Source of the DNA: Paraflavitalea soli
Lineage (GTDB): Bacteria > Bacteroidota > Bacteroidia > Chitinophagales > Chitinophagaceae
Length of the DNA: 64,000 nucleotides
NCBI RefSeq assembly: GCF_003555545.1
Contig: NZ_CP032157.1
Location: forward strand, 6,142,546 to 6,206,545
Reading direction: 5' to 3'
The notes under the pieces were generated by a model, which saw only the letters and a list, made by a program, of their open reading frames with translations, had not been told where the DNA came from and did no database searches. Below are positions 18,315 through 27,006 of the stretch, in pieces. Numbering within the stretch: position 1 is the first letter of the stretch; each line of letters starts with the position of its first letter. A program made the translations under genes and the position numbers.

Positions 18315-19091
18315 ATGTACCGTCCAATTCGATCTATACTTAGTGGTGCCTTATTGTTCTTTTTTGTGATATGCCCGGTGTTTATGTCTGGCAGCAATAA
18401 AGAAAATTATATAAGCTTTAAATCACGCACCCCATTAATACTTTATAACTCCCCGGCAAATACCGTTGTCAAATCTGCCCAGGATCTTATTTGTGAAGAA
18501 GCAGCTTTCCTATACGATAGTTTACGCCTCCAAAAGCTTGGCCTTCGAAAGGAAGCGTTGGAATATGCCCTTAAAGGCTATAAGAAGCTGGTGAAAAATG
18601 AGGTACTTCCCAATGACAGTGTGTTGTCTATATGCGACTTCAGCCAGTCCTCCCGTAAGAAGCGCCTGTATGTAATTGACCTGGCACACAAGAAAATACT
18701 GATCAATACTTATGTGGCCCATGGAAAACGGTCCGGTAAAGAGTTTGCCTGGTCATTTTCCAATAAGCCCGAATCCTACAAAAGCAGCCTGGGATTTTAT
18801 ATTACACGCAATACTTACCAGGGAGCCAACGGTCTCTCCTTAAATATTGACGGCCTGGAACAAGGGATCAATGATAAAGCGTTTGAACGCAGGATTGTGA
18901 TCCATAGCTCTACCTATGTAGGAAAACGCTGGTTAAAAGAGAATGAATTTTCGGGCAGGAGCCTTGGATGCCCTGCGGTTCCCGTAAATGAATTAGACCA
19001 GGTAATTTATACTATTAAGGATGGTTCTTGTCTTTTCATTTACCATCCTGCAAGATCCTATCTGACAAGGTCCAACATATTGAACGGCTAG
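18315..19091 (+). CDS. Murein L,D-transpeptidase catalytic domain protein (YkuD_2), copy 1
   Basis: 258 residues. An N-terminal hydrophobic segment (about 9-26) should act as a signal or anchor. A short helical region (EEAAFLYDSLRLQKLGLRKEALEYALKGYKKL) precedes the catalytic domain, which contains KRLYVIDLAHKKILINTYVAHG, the conserved His197 in VIHSSTYV and the catalytic Cys219 in GRSLGCPAV. This is the PF13645 type of L,D-transpeptidase, which should act on peptidoglycan stem peptides in the periplasm. A paralogue with the same layout lies at 57978-58748. The gene stands alone between gene-free DNA and a terminator. Confidence 0.87.
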   Translation: MYRPIRSILSGALLFFFVICPVFMSGSNKENYISFKSRTPLILYNSPANTVVKSAQDLICEEAAFLYDSLRLQKLGLRKEALEYALKGYKKLVKNEVLPNDSVLSICDFSQSSRKKRLYVIDLAHKKILINTYVAHGKRSGKEFAWSFSNKPESYKSSLGFYITRNTYQGANGLSLNIDGLEQGINDKAFERRIVIHSSTYVGKRWLKENEFSGRSLGCPAVPVNELDQVIYTIKDGSCLFIYHPARSYLTRSNILNG

Positions 19092-19124
19092 TTTGGACAT
19101 GAACTTCAGATGGTTTGAAGGCGG

Positions 19125-19166
19125 GAAAGCTCAATATAGGTTCGTACCCTAGGATTGGGCTTTTCT
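19125..19166. terminator. Bidirectional terminator between convergent genes
   Basis: Stem GAAAGCTCAAT ... ATTGGGCTTTT (one G-T pair) with an inner AGG(T)/ACCT stem, flanked by T-rich sequence. It lies between the YkuD_2 gene and the PAP2-like gene, whose stops face it. Confidence 0.65.
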
Positions 19167-19169
19167 ATT

Positions 19170-19844
19170 TTATAACCACCAGGCTACCAGCTGACAAGCT
19201 GCGCCCGTAAAAAAGCCCAGGTAGATCTCCTCCTTGCTATGATCACTTACGATCAGGCGGGAGGTGCATACGATACCTGCGATCAATAGGGAAACTGCGA
19301 AATACTGACCTGTTGGTTCCTGGCTGAACAATATCATCAAAAGGAAGAACATGACCATGCCGCCAACCGCAGTGGCATGCATGCTTACCTTCAGGCGGAT
19401 ATTCCACATCCAGGCGCTACAAACTGCCAGGAAGCTGCCCAGTAAAAAGTGGACAAAGAAGAGAGGTGTTCTCTGTTGATTCTTAAAAACATACCATATC
19501 CAGAAATAGAAGATAATAGCTGCCGCGTAAGGAATAATGCGCTCACGCTGTGTACGCAGGAACATCGATTCTACAAATCCTAGTCCCTTCATCAGCAATA
19601 CAGAAAAGGCAGGAAGAAAACCACTGCTGAAAAATACAGCGGCCATCACAAAGAACTTATCCCGGTCTCCATACCCCGCAAATGCCAGTGGGTGTATGTA
19701 CAGTAGGAAGGCCGTTACATAAGTAGGGATCAGTATCGGGTGGAATACATAGGAGAAAAGATGCGCCAGCAAGCGAAATACAACTGGCTGCCCGGAACGA
19801 TCACCGCCATTCAGTGAAGGCGTTGGGAGACTGATATTTTCCAT
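19170..19844 (-). CDS. PAP2-like integral membrane protein
   Basis: 224 residues, about six membrane helices. Three short motifs fall in the order seen in phosphatidic-acid phosphatase type 2 proteins: TQRERIIPY, SMHATAVGGM and SRLIVSDHSKEEIYLGF, with the expected His and Arg residues; the first motif is divergent. It may dephosphorylate an isoprenoid or lipid phosphate, or be an inactive relative. Its start codon overlaps the rpoN stop by one base (TAATG), so it is translated from the rpoN message. The pairing is suggestive but its meaning is unknown. Confidence 0.65.
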   Translation of the reverse strand: MENISLPTPSLNGGDRSGQPVVFRLLAHLFSYVFHPILIPTYVTAFLLYIHPLAFAGYGDRDKFFVMAAVFFSSGFLPAFSVLLMKGLGFVESMFLRTQRERIIPYAAAIIFYFWIWYVFKNQQRTPLFFVHFLLGSFLAVCSAWMWNIRLKVSMHATAVGGMVMFFLLMILFSQEPTGQYFAVSLLIAGIVCTSRLIVSDHSKEEIYLGFFTGAACQLVAWWL

Positions 19845-21331
19845 TATAATTCTTTGCGCAGCCTCGCCACCGGGATATTCAGTTGCTCACGGTACTTGGC
19901 CACAGTTCGTCGTGCAATATTATAGCCTTTTTCCTGGAGCATGTCCGTTAATTTTTCATCACTCAGCGGCTTCTTTTTACTTTCTCCCTCGATCAGGTCA
20001 CTTAATATTTTCTTCACCTCACGCGTACTCACCTCTTCCCCGCTATCCGTACTCAATGATTCGCTAAAGAAGAACTTCAGCCGGTAGGTGCCAAATTCCG
20101 TTTGTACAAACTTGCTGTTGGCCACCCGGCTCACTGTAGAGATGTCCAACCCTGTCCTTTCAGCTATATCCTTCAGGATCATGGGTCTTAAGGTCGTTTC
20201 ATCGCCTGTAAGAAAGAAGTCCCGCTGGTAGTCCATGATCGTTTCCATCACACTGGTCAGCGTATGCTGCCTTTGTTTGATGGCGTCAATAAACCATTTG
20301 GCGGCATCTATCTTTTGCTTAATGAATATTACCGCTTCCTTCTGCCGCTTATCTTTCTTACTTCCCTTGTCGTACTCCTTCAGCATATCCCGGTACCCCT
20401 CGCTGATGCGGAGATCAGGTGCATTCTTCGAGTTGAGCGTTAGTTCCAGTTTACCCCCATTATTGAAAATGAAGAAATCCGGTACCACATAGCTTTCAGC
20501 TTTATTGATATCGCCATGATTGCCCCCCGGCTTGGGTGTAAGCCGGATGATATGGCCGATCACGTCCTTCAATCCGTCATCGCTCAGGTTCAGTCCCCGT
20601 TGTATCTTGTCGTAGTGCTTTTTGGTAAATTCATCGAAGTAGTTCGTCAGCACATCGATCGCCGTTTCTACTTTTTTCCCCTGTACTTTTTGCCGTTGTA
20701 GCTGCAGCAGCAGGCATTCCTGCAGGTTGCGTGCACCTACGCCGGGAGGGTCAAACTGTTGTATCAGCCGGATCACACTCTCTACTTCCTGCTCATTACT
20801 GTCGATATTTTGCCGGAAAGCGAGGTCGTCCACAATAGCCGATGATTCACGCCGCAAATACCCGTCGTCGTCAATACTGCCCACGATCTGCTCGGCAATC
20901 CGGCGCTGCCGGTCATCCAGCTTCAGCATGCCCAGTTGTTCCAGCAGGTGCTCGTGGAAAGAGGTCTCGATCCGGTAAGGAATGACCTTGTTGTCATCCA
21001 CCTCCGGGTAGTTGTCGTCCTTCATCTTATACTCAGCAATTTCCCCGTCATCGTCACCTACGTATTCGCTGATATCGATGTTGTCATATTCATCTTCACT
21101 CCCATCCGGCTCAAAATCATCGTCTGAGCTCTCAAACTCGTCTTTGGTTTCCGTATCAAATTGGTCATCATGATCTTCATCCGAAACCTCCAGGGCCGGA
21201 TTCTCTTCCAGTTCTTCTTTGATCCGTTCTTCCAGGTTGGCAGTAGGGACCTGCAGCAGCTTCATTAACTGAATTTGCTGGGGCGATAGCTTTTGTAATA
21301 ATTTTTGTTGTAAGCTTTGACTCAGTGCCAT
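19844..21331 (-). CDS. rpoN: RNA polymerase sigma-54 factor
   Basis: 495 residues. Region I is the glutamine-rich activator-interacting segment (QSLQQKLLQKLSPQQIQLMKLLQ), region II is the variable acidic linker (about 45-110, very rich in D and E), and region III carries the core-binding and DNA-binding parts ending in the RpoN box ARRTVAKYRE near the C terminus. The length is normal for the phylum. It directs transcription from -24/-12 promoters and needs an AAA+ activator such as the NtrC-type regulator at 7657-9030. A 14-bp palindrome lies in its promoter region. Confidence 0.97.
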   Translation of the reverse strand: MALSQSLQQKLLQKLSPQQIQLMKLLQVPTANLEERIKEELEENPALEVSDEDHDDQFDTETKDEFESSDDDFEPDGSEDEYDNIDISEYVGDDDGEIAEYKMKDDNYPEVDDNKVIPYRIETSFHEHLLEQLGMLKLDDRQRRIAEQIVGSIDDDGYLRRESSAIVDDLAFRQNIDSNEQEVESVIRLIQQFDPPGVGARNLQECLLLQLQRQKVQGKKVETAIDVLTNYFDEFTKKHYDKIQRGLNLSDDGLKDVIGHIIRLTPKPGGNHGDINKAESYVVPDFFIFNNGGKLELTLNSKNAPDLRISEGYRDMLKEYDKGSKKDKRQKEAVIFIKQKIDAAKWFIDAIKQRQHTLTSVMETIMDYQRDFFLTGDETTLRPMILKDIAERTGLDISTVSRVANSKFVQTEFGTYRLKFFFSESLSTDSGEEVSTREVKKILSDLIEGESKKKPLSDEKLTDMLQEKGYNIARRTVAKYREQLNIPVARLRKEL

Positions 21332-21401
21332 TGTTCGTCAGGGGTTTTTATCCACCGTCGCCAAAAAACTTGGAAAATCGGCGGCAACCACAAAAATCAG
21401 G

Positions 21402-21415
21402 CCGTAAATTTACGG
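21402..21415. promoter_or_regulatory. 14-bp palindrome between rpoN and divergent gene
   Basis: CCGTAAATTTACGG is a perfect 14-bp palindrome. On the minus strand it sits between TTTG (21420-21417) and GATTTTTG, a 7/8 match to the -7 box with an 18-base spacer, so it could be an operator within the rpoN promoter. It also lies 10 bases before the plus-strand gene at 21425. Confidence 0.4.
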
Positions 21416-21424
21416 ACAAATGTA

Positions 21425-21829
21425 ATGAACGTGGACCAACGATTTTATAAAATTATTGTTGCCCTGACATTTTCTTTAAAAATGTTAATGTTAGAGGCCC
21501 AGCAAAATCCGCCGCGGCTGCCTTCAATGGCAGTGCCAGCAACTGTTTCAGCCAACGGACAAATACCATGGTACATTACAGGCTCCGGGCATTTTAACAA
21601 ATTGACCCTGGTTGTTGATACCAGCAGTGCCTTTGCGGCCAGGGAACTGGCATGGCCTCCGCTGCCCGGCAAGCCCGTACTGCCCGTTTCATCCATCAGC
21701 CATGATTTCTATACACAACATTTTGGCTTCTTTTGCCGGCAGGAGCTCCACCTGGAAAAAACCTCCGGGCTGCCCCTGCGCTTCCGGCTGGGCTCACTAA
21801 ATGATTGCAACTACCTCGAAGGCAAATAA
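21425..21829 (+). CDS. Small secreted protein, unknown
   Basis: 134 residues; not recognised. The start at 21425 gives a short, weak signal peptide (residues 1-26, ending LMLEAQQ). The rest has two cysteines (CRQ, NDCN) and an NGQIPWYITGSGHFNKLTLVVDTSSAF segment with a beta-like pattern. It is divergent from rpoN and followed at once by a hairpin, so it is a single-gene unit. Codon use resembles the neighbours. It is probably a lineage-specific periplasmic or secreted protein. Confidence 0.55.
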   Translation: MNVDQRFYKIIVALTFSLKMLMLEAQQNPPRLPSMAVPATVSANGQIPWYITGSGHFNKLTLVVDTSSAFAARELAWPPLPGKPVLPVSSISHDFYTQHFGFFCRQELHLEKTSGLPLRFRLGSLNDCNYLEGK

Positions 21830-21868
21830 AAATGGTGGGTCGCCTTTTTCAGGCGGCTCACCATTTTT
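21828..21868. repeat. GGTGGGTCGCC hairpin, copy 1 (terminator position)
   Basis: AATGGTGGGTCGCCT-loop-AGGCGGCTCACCATT: a 15-bp stem with two G-T pairs when read as plus-strand RNA, followed by TTTTTAT. It lies between the stops of convergent genes and probably acts as their terminator. Further copies are at 45958, 50262 and 60573. Confidence 0.7.
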
Positions 21869-21903
21869 ATTGTATTGCCCCACGCACGACTCGCCACTCA
21901 CTA

Positions 21904-23121
21904 CTATACAGTCGCTTTCTGCTGCGCCAGCACCTTTTTCACCGCTTGCACGATCTTTTCTCCTTTCTCTTTGATCTGCTCTTCCGTCCAGGTCAAACTG
22001 ATAGCCGTAGAAATACAACGGTTCATAATAGCATCACTCGCTGCAAAATCCTTGGTGGCATGGTGTATTACGGCTGCTTTCAGATCAGGATGCAGCGCGT
22101 TCAGTGTCAGGGATTGCTTCAGGTGATCCCATTTGCGGATATAATGCCAGTTGTTATTGAACCAGTAGAAATTCCCCGCCAGCACGTTCTGCGCTTTCAA
22201 TTCAGCTACTACTGCTTCCGTAATTTCTTGTGAAGGGAGGAACCAGCTGATGAAAGTACAGCTGTCGCCGGATGGATCAGGGATACGGCGGAAACTGATC
22301 TCAGGTACCTGCGCTAAAATAGCCTTCAGCGCTCCATGGTTCTTGCGTTGGGTAGCCAGGAACTCCTGCAGCCTTTGCACCTGGGCCAGGCCCACAGCAG
22401 CATGCAGCTCTGAAATGCGGTAGTTATAGCCGATAAAAGGATGCAGGTCCGCACCACGGTCTACTCCTTTGTGATCATGACCATGATCACTATAGCCATC
22501 ACTGCTGATATAAACATCTTCGCGGTTTGTCAATACTACCCCGCCTTCTGCACAGGTGATCGTCTTTACAAAGTCAAAAGAAAAAGTGCCGGCATCTCCG
22601 ATCGTGCCCAGGTACTTCCCTTTATACCGGGCCCCAATGCTCTGGCAGGCGTCTTCCAGTAAGATTAGCTTGTGTTCCTTGCAAATAGCCTGCAATGCAT
22701 CCAGGTCTGCCATGCTGCCGCACATATGCACCGGCATAATACATTTGGTTTGAGGCGTGATCGCTTTGCGCACCGCCTCCGGGTCCAGCGTAAGGGTATC
22801 ATCTATATCTACCATCACCGGTACCGCGCCAACACTCAGTACAGCCTCAAAGCTCGCTACAAAAGTGAAAGAAGGCATGATCACCTCATCCCCATAACCA
22901 ATACCCAGCGCACTGAGTGCTGTGGTAAGCGCTGCCGTGCCGCTGGAAACCAGCTGGGCATACTTCGATCCAAATACATTATTGATTGCCTGCTCCAGTT
23001 CCTTCGCTTTCCAGATACCCTTGCGCGGTCCGTCAAAACCATACCGCATCAGGATTCCCGTTTCCATTACATCATTCACATGTTTGCGCTCTGAAGCACC
23101 AAATAATTCATAACCAGGCAT
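21904..23121 (-). CDS. DegT/DnrJ/EryC1 aminotransferase (KdnA-like)
   Basis: 405 residues from the start at 23121 (MPGYELFG); an upstream in-frame start would add an unlikely 28-residue lead. Fold-type I PLP enzyme: SSGTAALTTAL binds phosphate, EDACQSIGA supplies the pyridine-contacting Asp, and FDFVKTITCAEGG carries the Schiff-base Lys. The opening, the DHGHDHKGVDRGADLHPF loop and FYWFNNNWHY closely match what I remember of Shewanella KdnA, which aminates 3,8-dideoxy-octulosonate to make 8-amino-Kdo for lipopolysaccharide. No kdnB oxidase gene is adjacent. Other nucleotide-sugar transaminations remain possible. Confidence 0.85.
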   Translation of the reverse strand: MPGYELFGASERKHVNDVMETGILMRYGFDGPRKGIWKAKELEQAINNVFGSKYAQLVSSGTAALTTALSALGIGYGDEVIMPSFTFVASFEAVLSVGAVPVMVDIDDTLTLDPEAVRKAITPQTKCIMPVHMCGSMADLDALQAICKEHKLILLEDACQSIGARYKGKYLGTIGDAGTFSFDFVKTITCAEGGVVLTNREDVYISSDGYSDHGHDHKGVDRGADLHPFIGYNYRISELHAAVGLAQVQRLQEFLATQRKNHGALKAILAQVPEISFRRIPDPSGDSCTFISWFLPSQEITEAVVAELKAQNVLAGNFYWFNNNWHYIRKWDHLKQSLTLNALHPDLKAAVIHHATKDFAASDAIMNRCISTAISLTWTEEQIKEKGEKIVQAVKKVLAQQKATV

Positions 23122-23243
23122 ATAACTAGTTTTATAATTGCAAAATATTGCCCCAAAGGTAAAAAAAATCCCGGGCCACCCTAACCTTGTCGTTTTACGG
23201 GCCACAGAGCTAGCCTTTAGTCAACCAGCAAAGGTCGCGGCAG

Positions 23244-23277
23244 CAACCCGAAACCTAAAACTCCAAACCCTAAACTC
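23244..23277. repeat. Short tandem-word tract (AAACYC-like)
   Basis: Degenerate repeats of CGAAACCTAAAACTCCAAAC type end at the stop codon of the GHL10 gene. A related tract is at 32912-32952, also touching a stop codon. Confidence 0.5.
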
Positions 23278-24825
23278 TTATCTCACTATCCACGCCTCAT
23301 TTTCCAGCTTCTCAAAACGCAGCGGCACCGGCCAGTCTGCATACGGCAAACTTTCATTTCCCTGCTCATCCAAAGTGGTGAGGTAAATACCTGCATATCG
23401 TTTATCTGCAGGCAGTTGGATACGGAACACACAGGAATCTCCGCCTGGCTTCGTATCGATCAGTTTAACGCTATAAAAATTGATGAAAGCTTCCGTGGTA
23501 TCCGCACTCAGGTATGCTTTGAAAGATCTGAGATTTCTTTTCTCCAGTGCCGACTTGACCACTGTAATATCAAAGGTGGAACTGTCCACTACCGTAAAAG
23601 ACTTTACCGAAGGCGATACCGGCCGCAGAGAGTCTATCCAGCTCATGCCTGGTATCAGTGCCGGTTCTTTGTAATAATTCAACCGCAGGCTATCACTCCA
23701 TCCATTCGGATTTCTTACAAATGAAGTACTGCTGAAATAAATAGCCCCCTGTATCTCCGGGTAAGTACGAAGCGCAGCTATTTGCCGGGGCAGCAGCGAT
23801 TTATCACGCCATATCGCATTGCTGTTGGCCCGGTAGGGCGCCAGCCCGATATAACAATGTCTTCCATACGTATGCTTGCTCCACCAGTCCAGCAACACTT
23901 CATAGGGCGCTGCCTTATGGCCAAACTCCCAATATAACTGAGGTGCTACATAATCGATCCATCCGTTTTCCAGCCAAAGCAGGATATCAGCATACAGGTC
24001 ATCATAGTTTGTTTGCCCTGCTGTGGTAGCGCTTCCTTCCGGGTCATCACGCTGGTTGCGCCAAACCCCAAAGGGCGAAATACCAAACCGGCAATATTTA
24101 TTTTCTTCCTTGATGGCCTTGGCTAGTTTCACTATAATGGAGTCCACATTGCTTCTTCTCCAATCCTCCTTGTCCAGGCCATTCCCGTATTTTGCAAAGC
24201 TTTTATTATCCGGGAATTCCTTGCCCGCAATGCGGTAAGGATAAAAATAATCATCAAAATGAATGGCATCAACCGCATAGCGGTGCACCACATCCCGGAT
24301 CACCTTCACCACAAACTCCTGTGCCTCCTTATTGCCCGGATCAAAATAACGCTTGCCGCCATAAGCCAAAAACCAGTCCGGATGTAATTTGGTGACATGG
24401 TTAGCGGCGATCGAAGATTTCCCAATAAGGAATTCAGCCCGGTAAGGGTTGCACCAGGCATGGAATTCCATGCCACGCTTATGCGTTTCTTCGATCATAA
24501 ATTGTAAGGGATCATAATAAGGCGAAGGCGCCTTGCCCTGCTTGCCGGTAAGCCACTCGCTCCAGGGCTCATGGGGAGAAGGATAAAAGGCATCTGTGGC
24601 AGGTCTTATTTGCACGATCATAGCGTTCAGGCCATTGCGCTTGTGCATGTCCAGTTGGGCTATAAATTCTGCCTTTTGTAAAGCCGTGTTAAAGTTTCCC
24701 TTGCTGGGCCAGTCAATATTGTCTACCGTAGCGATCCATGCTCCCCGGAACTCATACGTCGGTTGTGAAAACGCCGTAACCGATGCCCACAGACAGGCAG
24801 CAAAAGTCAAAAATTGTTGTTTCAT
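23278..24825 (-). CDS. Glycosyl hydrolase-like 10 (GHL10) family protein
   Basis: 515 residues with a cleavable signal peptide (about 1-20, AFSQ). The mature protein begins EFRGAWIATVDNIDWPSK, then HKRNGLNAMIVQIRPATDAFYPS, HAWCNPYRAEF and HFDDYFYPYR, the ordered motifs of the GHL10/DUF187 TIM-barrel family; a C-terminal beta domain (about 405-515) follows. Family members act on, or bind, unidentified cell-wall or polysaccharide substrates; the true reaction is not well settled. It starts 12 bases after the MarR gene stop, in an apparent minus-strand operon with radical SAM, DinB and MarR genes. Confidence 0.88.
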   Translation of the reverse strand: MKQQFLTFAACLWASVTAFSQPTYEFRGAWIATVDNIDWPSKGNFNTALQKAEFIAQLDMHKRNGLNAMIVQIRPATDAFYPSPHEPWSEWLTGKQGKAPSPYYDPLQFMIEETHKRGMEFHAWCNPYRAEFLIGKSSIAANHVTKLHPDWFLAYGGKRYFDPGNKEAQEFVVKVIRDVVHRYAVDAIHFDDYFYPYRIAGKEFPDNKSFAKYGNGLDKEDWRRSNVDSIIVKLAKAIKEENKYCRFGISPFGVWRNQRDDPEGSATTAGQTNYDDLYADILLWLENGWIDYVAPQLYWEFGHKAAPYEVLLDWWSKHTYGRHCYIGLAPYRANSNAIWRDKSLLPRQIAALRTYPEIQGAIYFSSTSFVRNPNGWSDSLRLNYYKEPALIPGMSWIDSLRPVSPSVKSFTVVDSSTFDITVVKSALEKRNLRSFKAYLSADTTEAFINFYSVKLIDTKPGGDSCVFRIQLPADKRYAGIYLTTLDEQGNESLPYADWPVPLRFEKLENEAWIVR

Positions 24826-24837
24826 ATTTCGGATTAA

Positions 24838-25284
24838 CTAACCTCTTATTTTATCCAGCAGGCCATTCAGCGTGGCGGCCTCTTCGGTACTAAGTGCTCC
24901 CACAGAGGCGTCCATTTGATCATTATGGCCATCCATTCCTTCCAATAAACTCATTCCTTTCTCAGATATTGTTACATCTACCAGCCGGCGGTCAGTTTTA
25001 CAGATCACTTTTTGTACCAGTTCCTTTTTTACCAGCCTGTCTACGATCCGGCTGGTATCACTCATTTTATCCAGCATACGCTGCCTTATCTGCAAGGTAG
25101 AGAGTGGTGTGCCTGCGCCACGCAGAATACGCAGTATATTATACTGTTGTGGTGTAATATCAGCATTGTCAAAAAAATGCTTGTGTTTTTCCATCAGCCA
25201 GTTACACGTATAGATGAGATTCACCGATACCTTGTGGTGTTCATTACGAAACTTCGCTTGCTGTATATCATTTTCTATACTCAT
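24838..25284 (-). CDS. MarR family transcriptional regulator
   Basis: 148 residues, normal for the family. The winged helix-turn-helix covers about 45-115: ITPQQYNILRILRGAG, LSTLQIRQRMLDK, the recognition helix SDTSRIVDRLVKKELV, and the wing CKTDRRLVDVTISEKG. Flanking helices would dimerise. MarR proteins usually repress a neighbouring gene and release DNA on binding small aromatic compounds. The gene sits between DinB (35 bases) and GHL10 (12 bases) on the same strand, so it may control its own operon. Confidence 0.92.
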   Translation of the reverse strand: MSIENDIQQAKFRNEHHKVSVNLIYTCNWLMEKHKHFFDNADITPQQYNILRILRGAGTPLSTLQIRQRMLDKMSDTSRIVDRLVKKELVQKVICKTDRRLVDVTISEKGMSLLEGMDGHNDQMDASVGALSTEEAATLNGLLDKIRG

Positions 25285-25319
25285 ATTGCATCAGTAGTTG
25301 GGTTGTAAAAGTAGTTATT

Positions 25320-25799
25320 TTACGGTTGCTGAAGCCGCAGCTCCCGGGTCAGCATAAACACATGATAAAGATGATGCGCTTCATGCAGCAGGAAAAAATT
25401 GGACCATTCCGGTATGGTAAGCAAGCCATACTTGGGGTGCCTGCCTCTTCGCTGCAATACCTCATCCGGCATATCCGTTAGGTATTTGCAAATAATAAGC
25501 CGCAGAGCAGCAAGCTCCTCCAGTAAGGTCATCAGGGGTTTTTGCAGCATTGCAGGAAAGTCTTCATCCTGCTCGGCCACATAGCGGTCGAAGCCGGGAC
25601 TGTCTTCCTGCACTATCTTGTATAAGCGCTTCAGGAAGAGGGGTTGGTAAGCCGTAAGATGAGCAATTTGTTCAAAGGCACTCCATTTATCCGGTTGTAC
25701 GCGCTGCTTCAGTTCCTGTTCTGAAAGCCCTGCTATTAGTTCCTGTATCGATTCGTGTTGATATTGAAGTCGTGTAGTAATAGCAACAGACAAAGCCAT
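25320..25799 (-). CDS. DinB-like domain protein
   Basis: 159 residues (a start two codons upstream is possible). A four-helix-bundle protein of the DinB/YfiT superfamily: an N-terminal helix (IQELIAGLSEQELKQR), the family phrase PDKWSAFEQIAHLTAYQPLF with the first metal-ligand His, and HEAHHLYHVFMLTREL with the C-terminal His ligands. Members bind a divalent metal and include thiol transferases; most are of unknown function. It lies in the radical SAM-DinB-MarR-GHL10 gene string. Confidence 0.85.
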   Translation of the reverse strand: MALSVAITTRLQYQHESIQELIAGLSEQELKQRVQPDKWSAFEQIAHLTAYQPLFLKRLYKIVQEDSPGFDRYVAEQDEDFPAMLQKPLMTLLEELAALRLIICKYLTDMPDEVLQRRGRHPKYGLLTIPEWSNFFLLHEAHHLYHVFMLTRELRLQQP

Positions 25800-25848
25800 A
25801 GGCAAATTAATTCAAGGGTGTTAAAAGAGGGTAGGGAATTAAAAACAC

Positions 25849-26844
25849 CTAGTCGCTCCAGACTTTCGTTCCTTCACTGCAATTGGCGCAGATGTCAATG
25901 TTTTTGCGGCTTTGTAATATTTGCCGGCGGAAGTTCACATAGGTATCACTATGCCAGACTTCTTTAAAGCTCCTTCCTTTCAGATCGCCCAGTGTGTGTT
26001 GAGCGTCTTTATCAAAACAACAAGGTACCACCAGTCCGTCCCAGCTGATCACTGTGGCATGCCATAGCCGCCAGCAGTGGTTTTGAAGAGAATTCTTAAA
26101 GGCAAACTCTCCTTTTTCATTCTTGCGGTAACGGCTATATTTATCCAGTGTGGGAATAAGGTTATTAGGGTCCTGTTCATAATCGTATACCTGGGCCGTT
26201 TTAAAACGCACATCATCTACGCCTATCTCTGCGGCCAGTCGCTTTACATCTTCGATCTGGTGCTCATTGGGCTTTACTACCAGAAACTGGAAGAACACGA
26301 AAGGCGTATTACTTTTCAACTCCTTCTTCCACTTCATAATATTGCGGGCTCCTGCCAGCACCTTTTCCAGTTTTCCCCCCACCCGGTACGCCTGGTATAC
26401 ATCCTGCGTAGTGCCATCAATCGAAATGATCAGCCGGTCAAGTCCGCTTTCCACCGTTCTCCGGGCATTGGCATCATTCAGGTAATGCGCATTCGTAGAG
26501 GTAGCCGTATAGATCCCTTTTTGTGAAGCATACTTCACCATGTCCAGAAAATCCGGGTTCAGATAAGGCTCCCCCTGGAAGTAAAAGATCAGGTACAGCA
26601 GGTCCGATGAAAGCTGGTCGATCGTATCCCGGAAAAAGTTCTTCTGCAACATACCTGTAGGCCGTGTAAAAGCCCTCAATCCGCTCGGGCATTCCGGGCA
26701 ACGCAGATTGCAGGAAGTGGTGGGTTCGAAAGAAATGGATACCGGGTATCCCCACTGGACAGGTTTGCGCGTCCACTTACTTAAATAATAGCTACTCAAT
26801 ACCTTACCCGCATTCCACACGCGGCGAAAGGTAAGCTTAGACAT
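25849..26844 (-). CDS. Radical SAM/SPASM protein
   Basis: 331 residues from the start at 26844 (MSKLTFRRVWN); 26880 is an alternative start. The [4Fe-4S] cluster motif CNLRCPEC gives Cys45, Cys49 and Cys52 (CxxxCxxC). The C-terminal part has the SPASM-like CCFDKDAQHTLGDL and a final CANC, which should bind an auxiliary cluster. Such proteins modify peptides or carry out anaerobic maturation reactions, or belong to envelope biosynthesis loci in this phylum. There is no small peptide substrate gene nearby. It heads a minus-strand string of four or five genes. Confidence 0.88.
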   Translation of the reverse strand: MSKLTFRRVWNAGKVLSSYYLSKWTRKPVQWGYPVSISFEPTTSCNLRCPECPSGLRAFTRPTGMLQKNFFRDTIDQLSSDLLYLIFYFQGEPYLNPDFLDMVKYASQKGIYTATSTNAHYLNDANARRTVESGLDRLIISIDGTTQDVYQAYRVGGKLEKVLAGARNIMKWKKELKSNTPFVFFQFLVVKPNEHQIEDVKRLAAEIGVDDVRFKTAQVYDYEQDPNNLIPTLDKYSRYRKNEKGEFAFKNSLQNHCWRLWHATVISWDGLVVPCCFDKDAQHTLGDLKGRSFKEVWHSDTYVNFRRQILQSRKNIDICANCSEGTKVWSD

Positions 26845-27006
26845 TAGATTGATACTATCGTGCCAGTTAAATGCGGGCATTAATATGGTAAAAATAGTGA
26901 TACCTGCTTAATGTGCAATGTTTTATAGCTCTGTAACGTTTAAATTGTGAGAATGTTTGTAAATCCGGGGCGGCCTGTAGATCGTAACTTTTATTCCTGA
27001 TAGGCT

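Noticed and set aside
26077-26526. 149-codon plus-strand frame over the radical SAM gene
   Set aside because: Antisense shadow of a gene with clear motifs.
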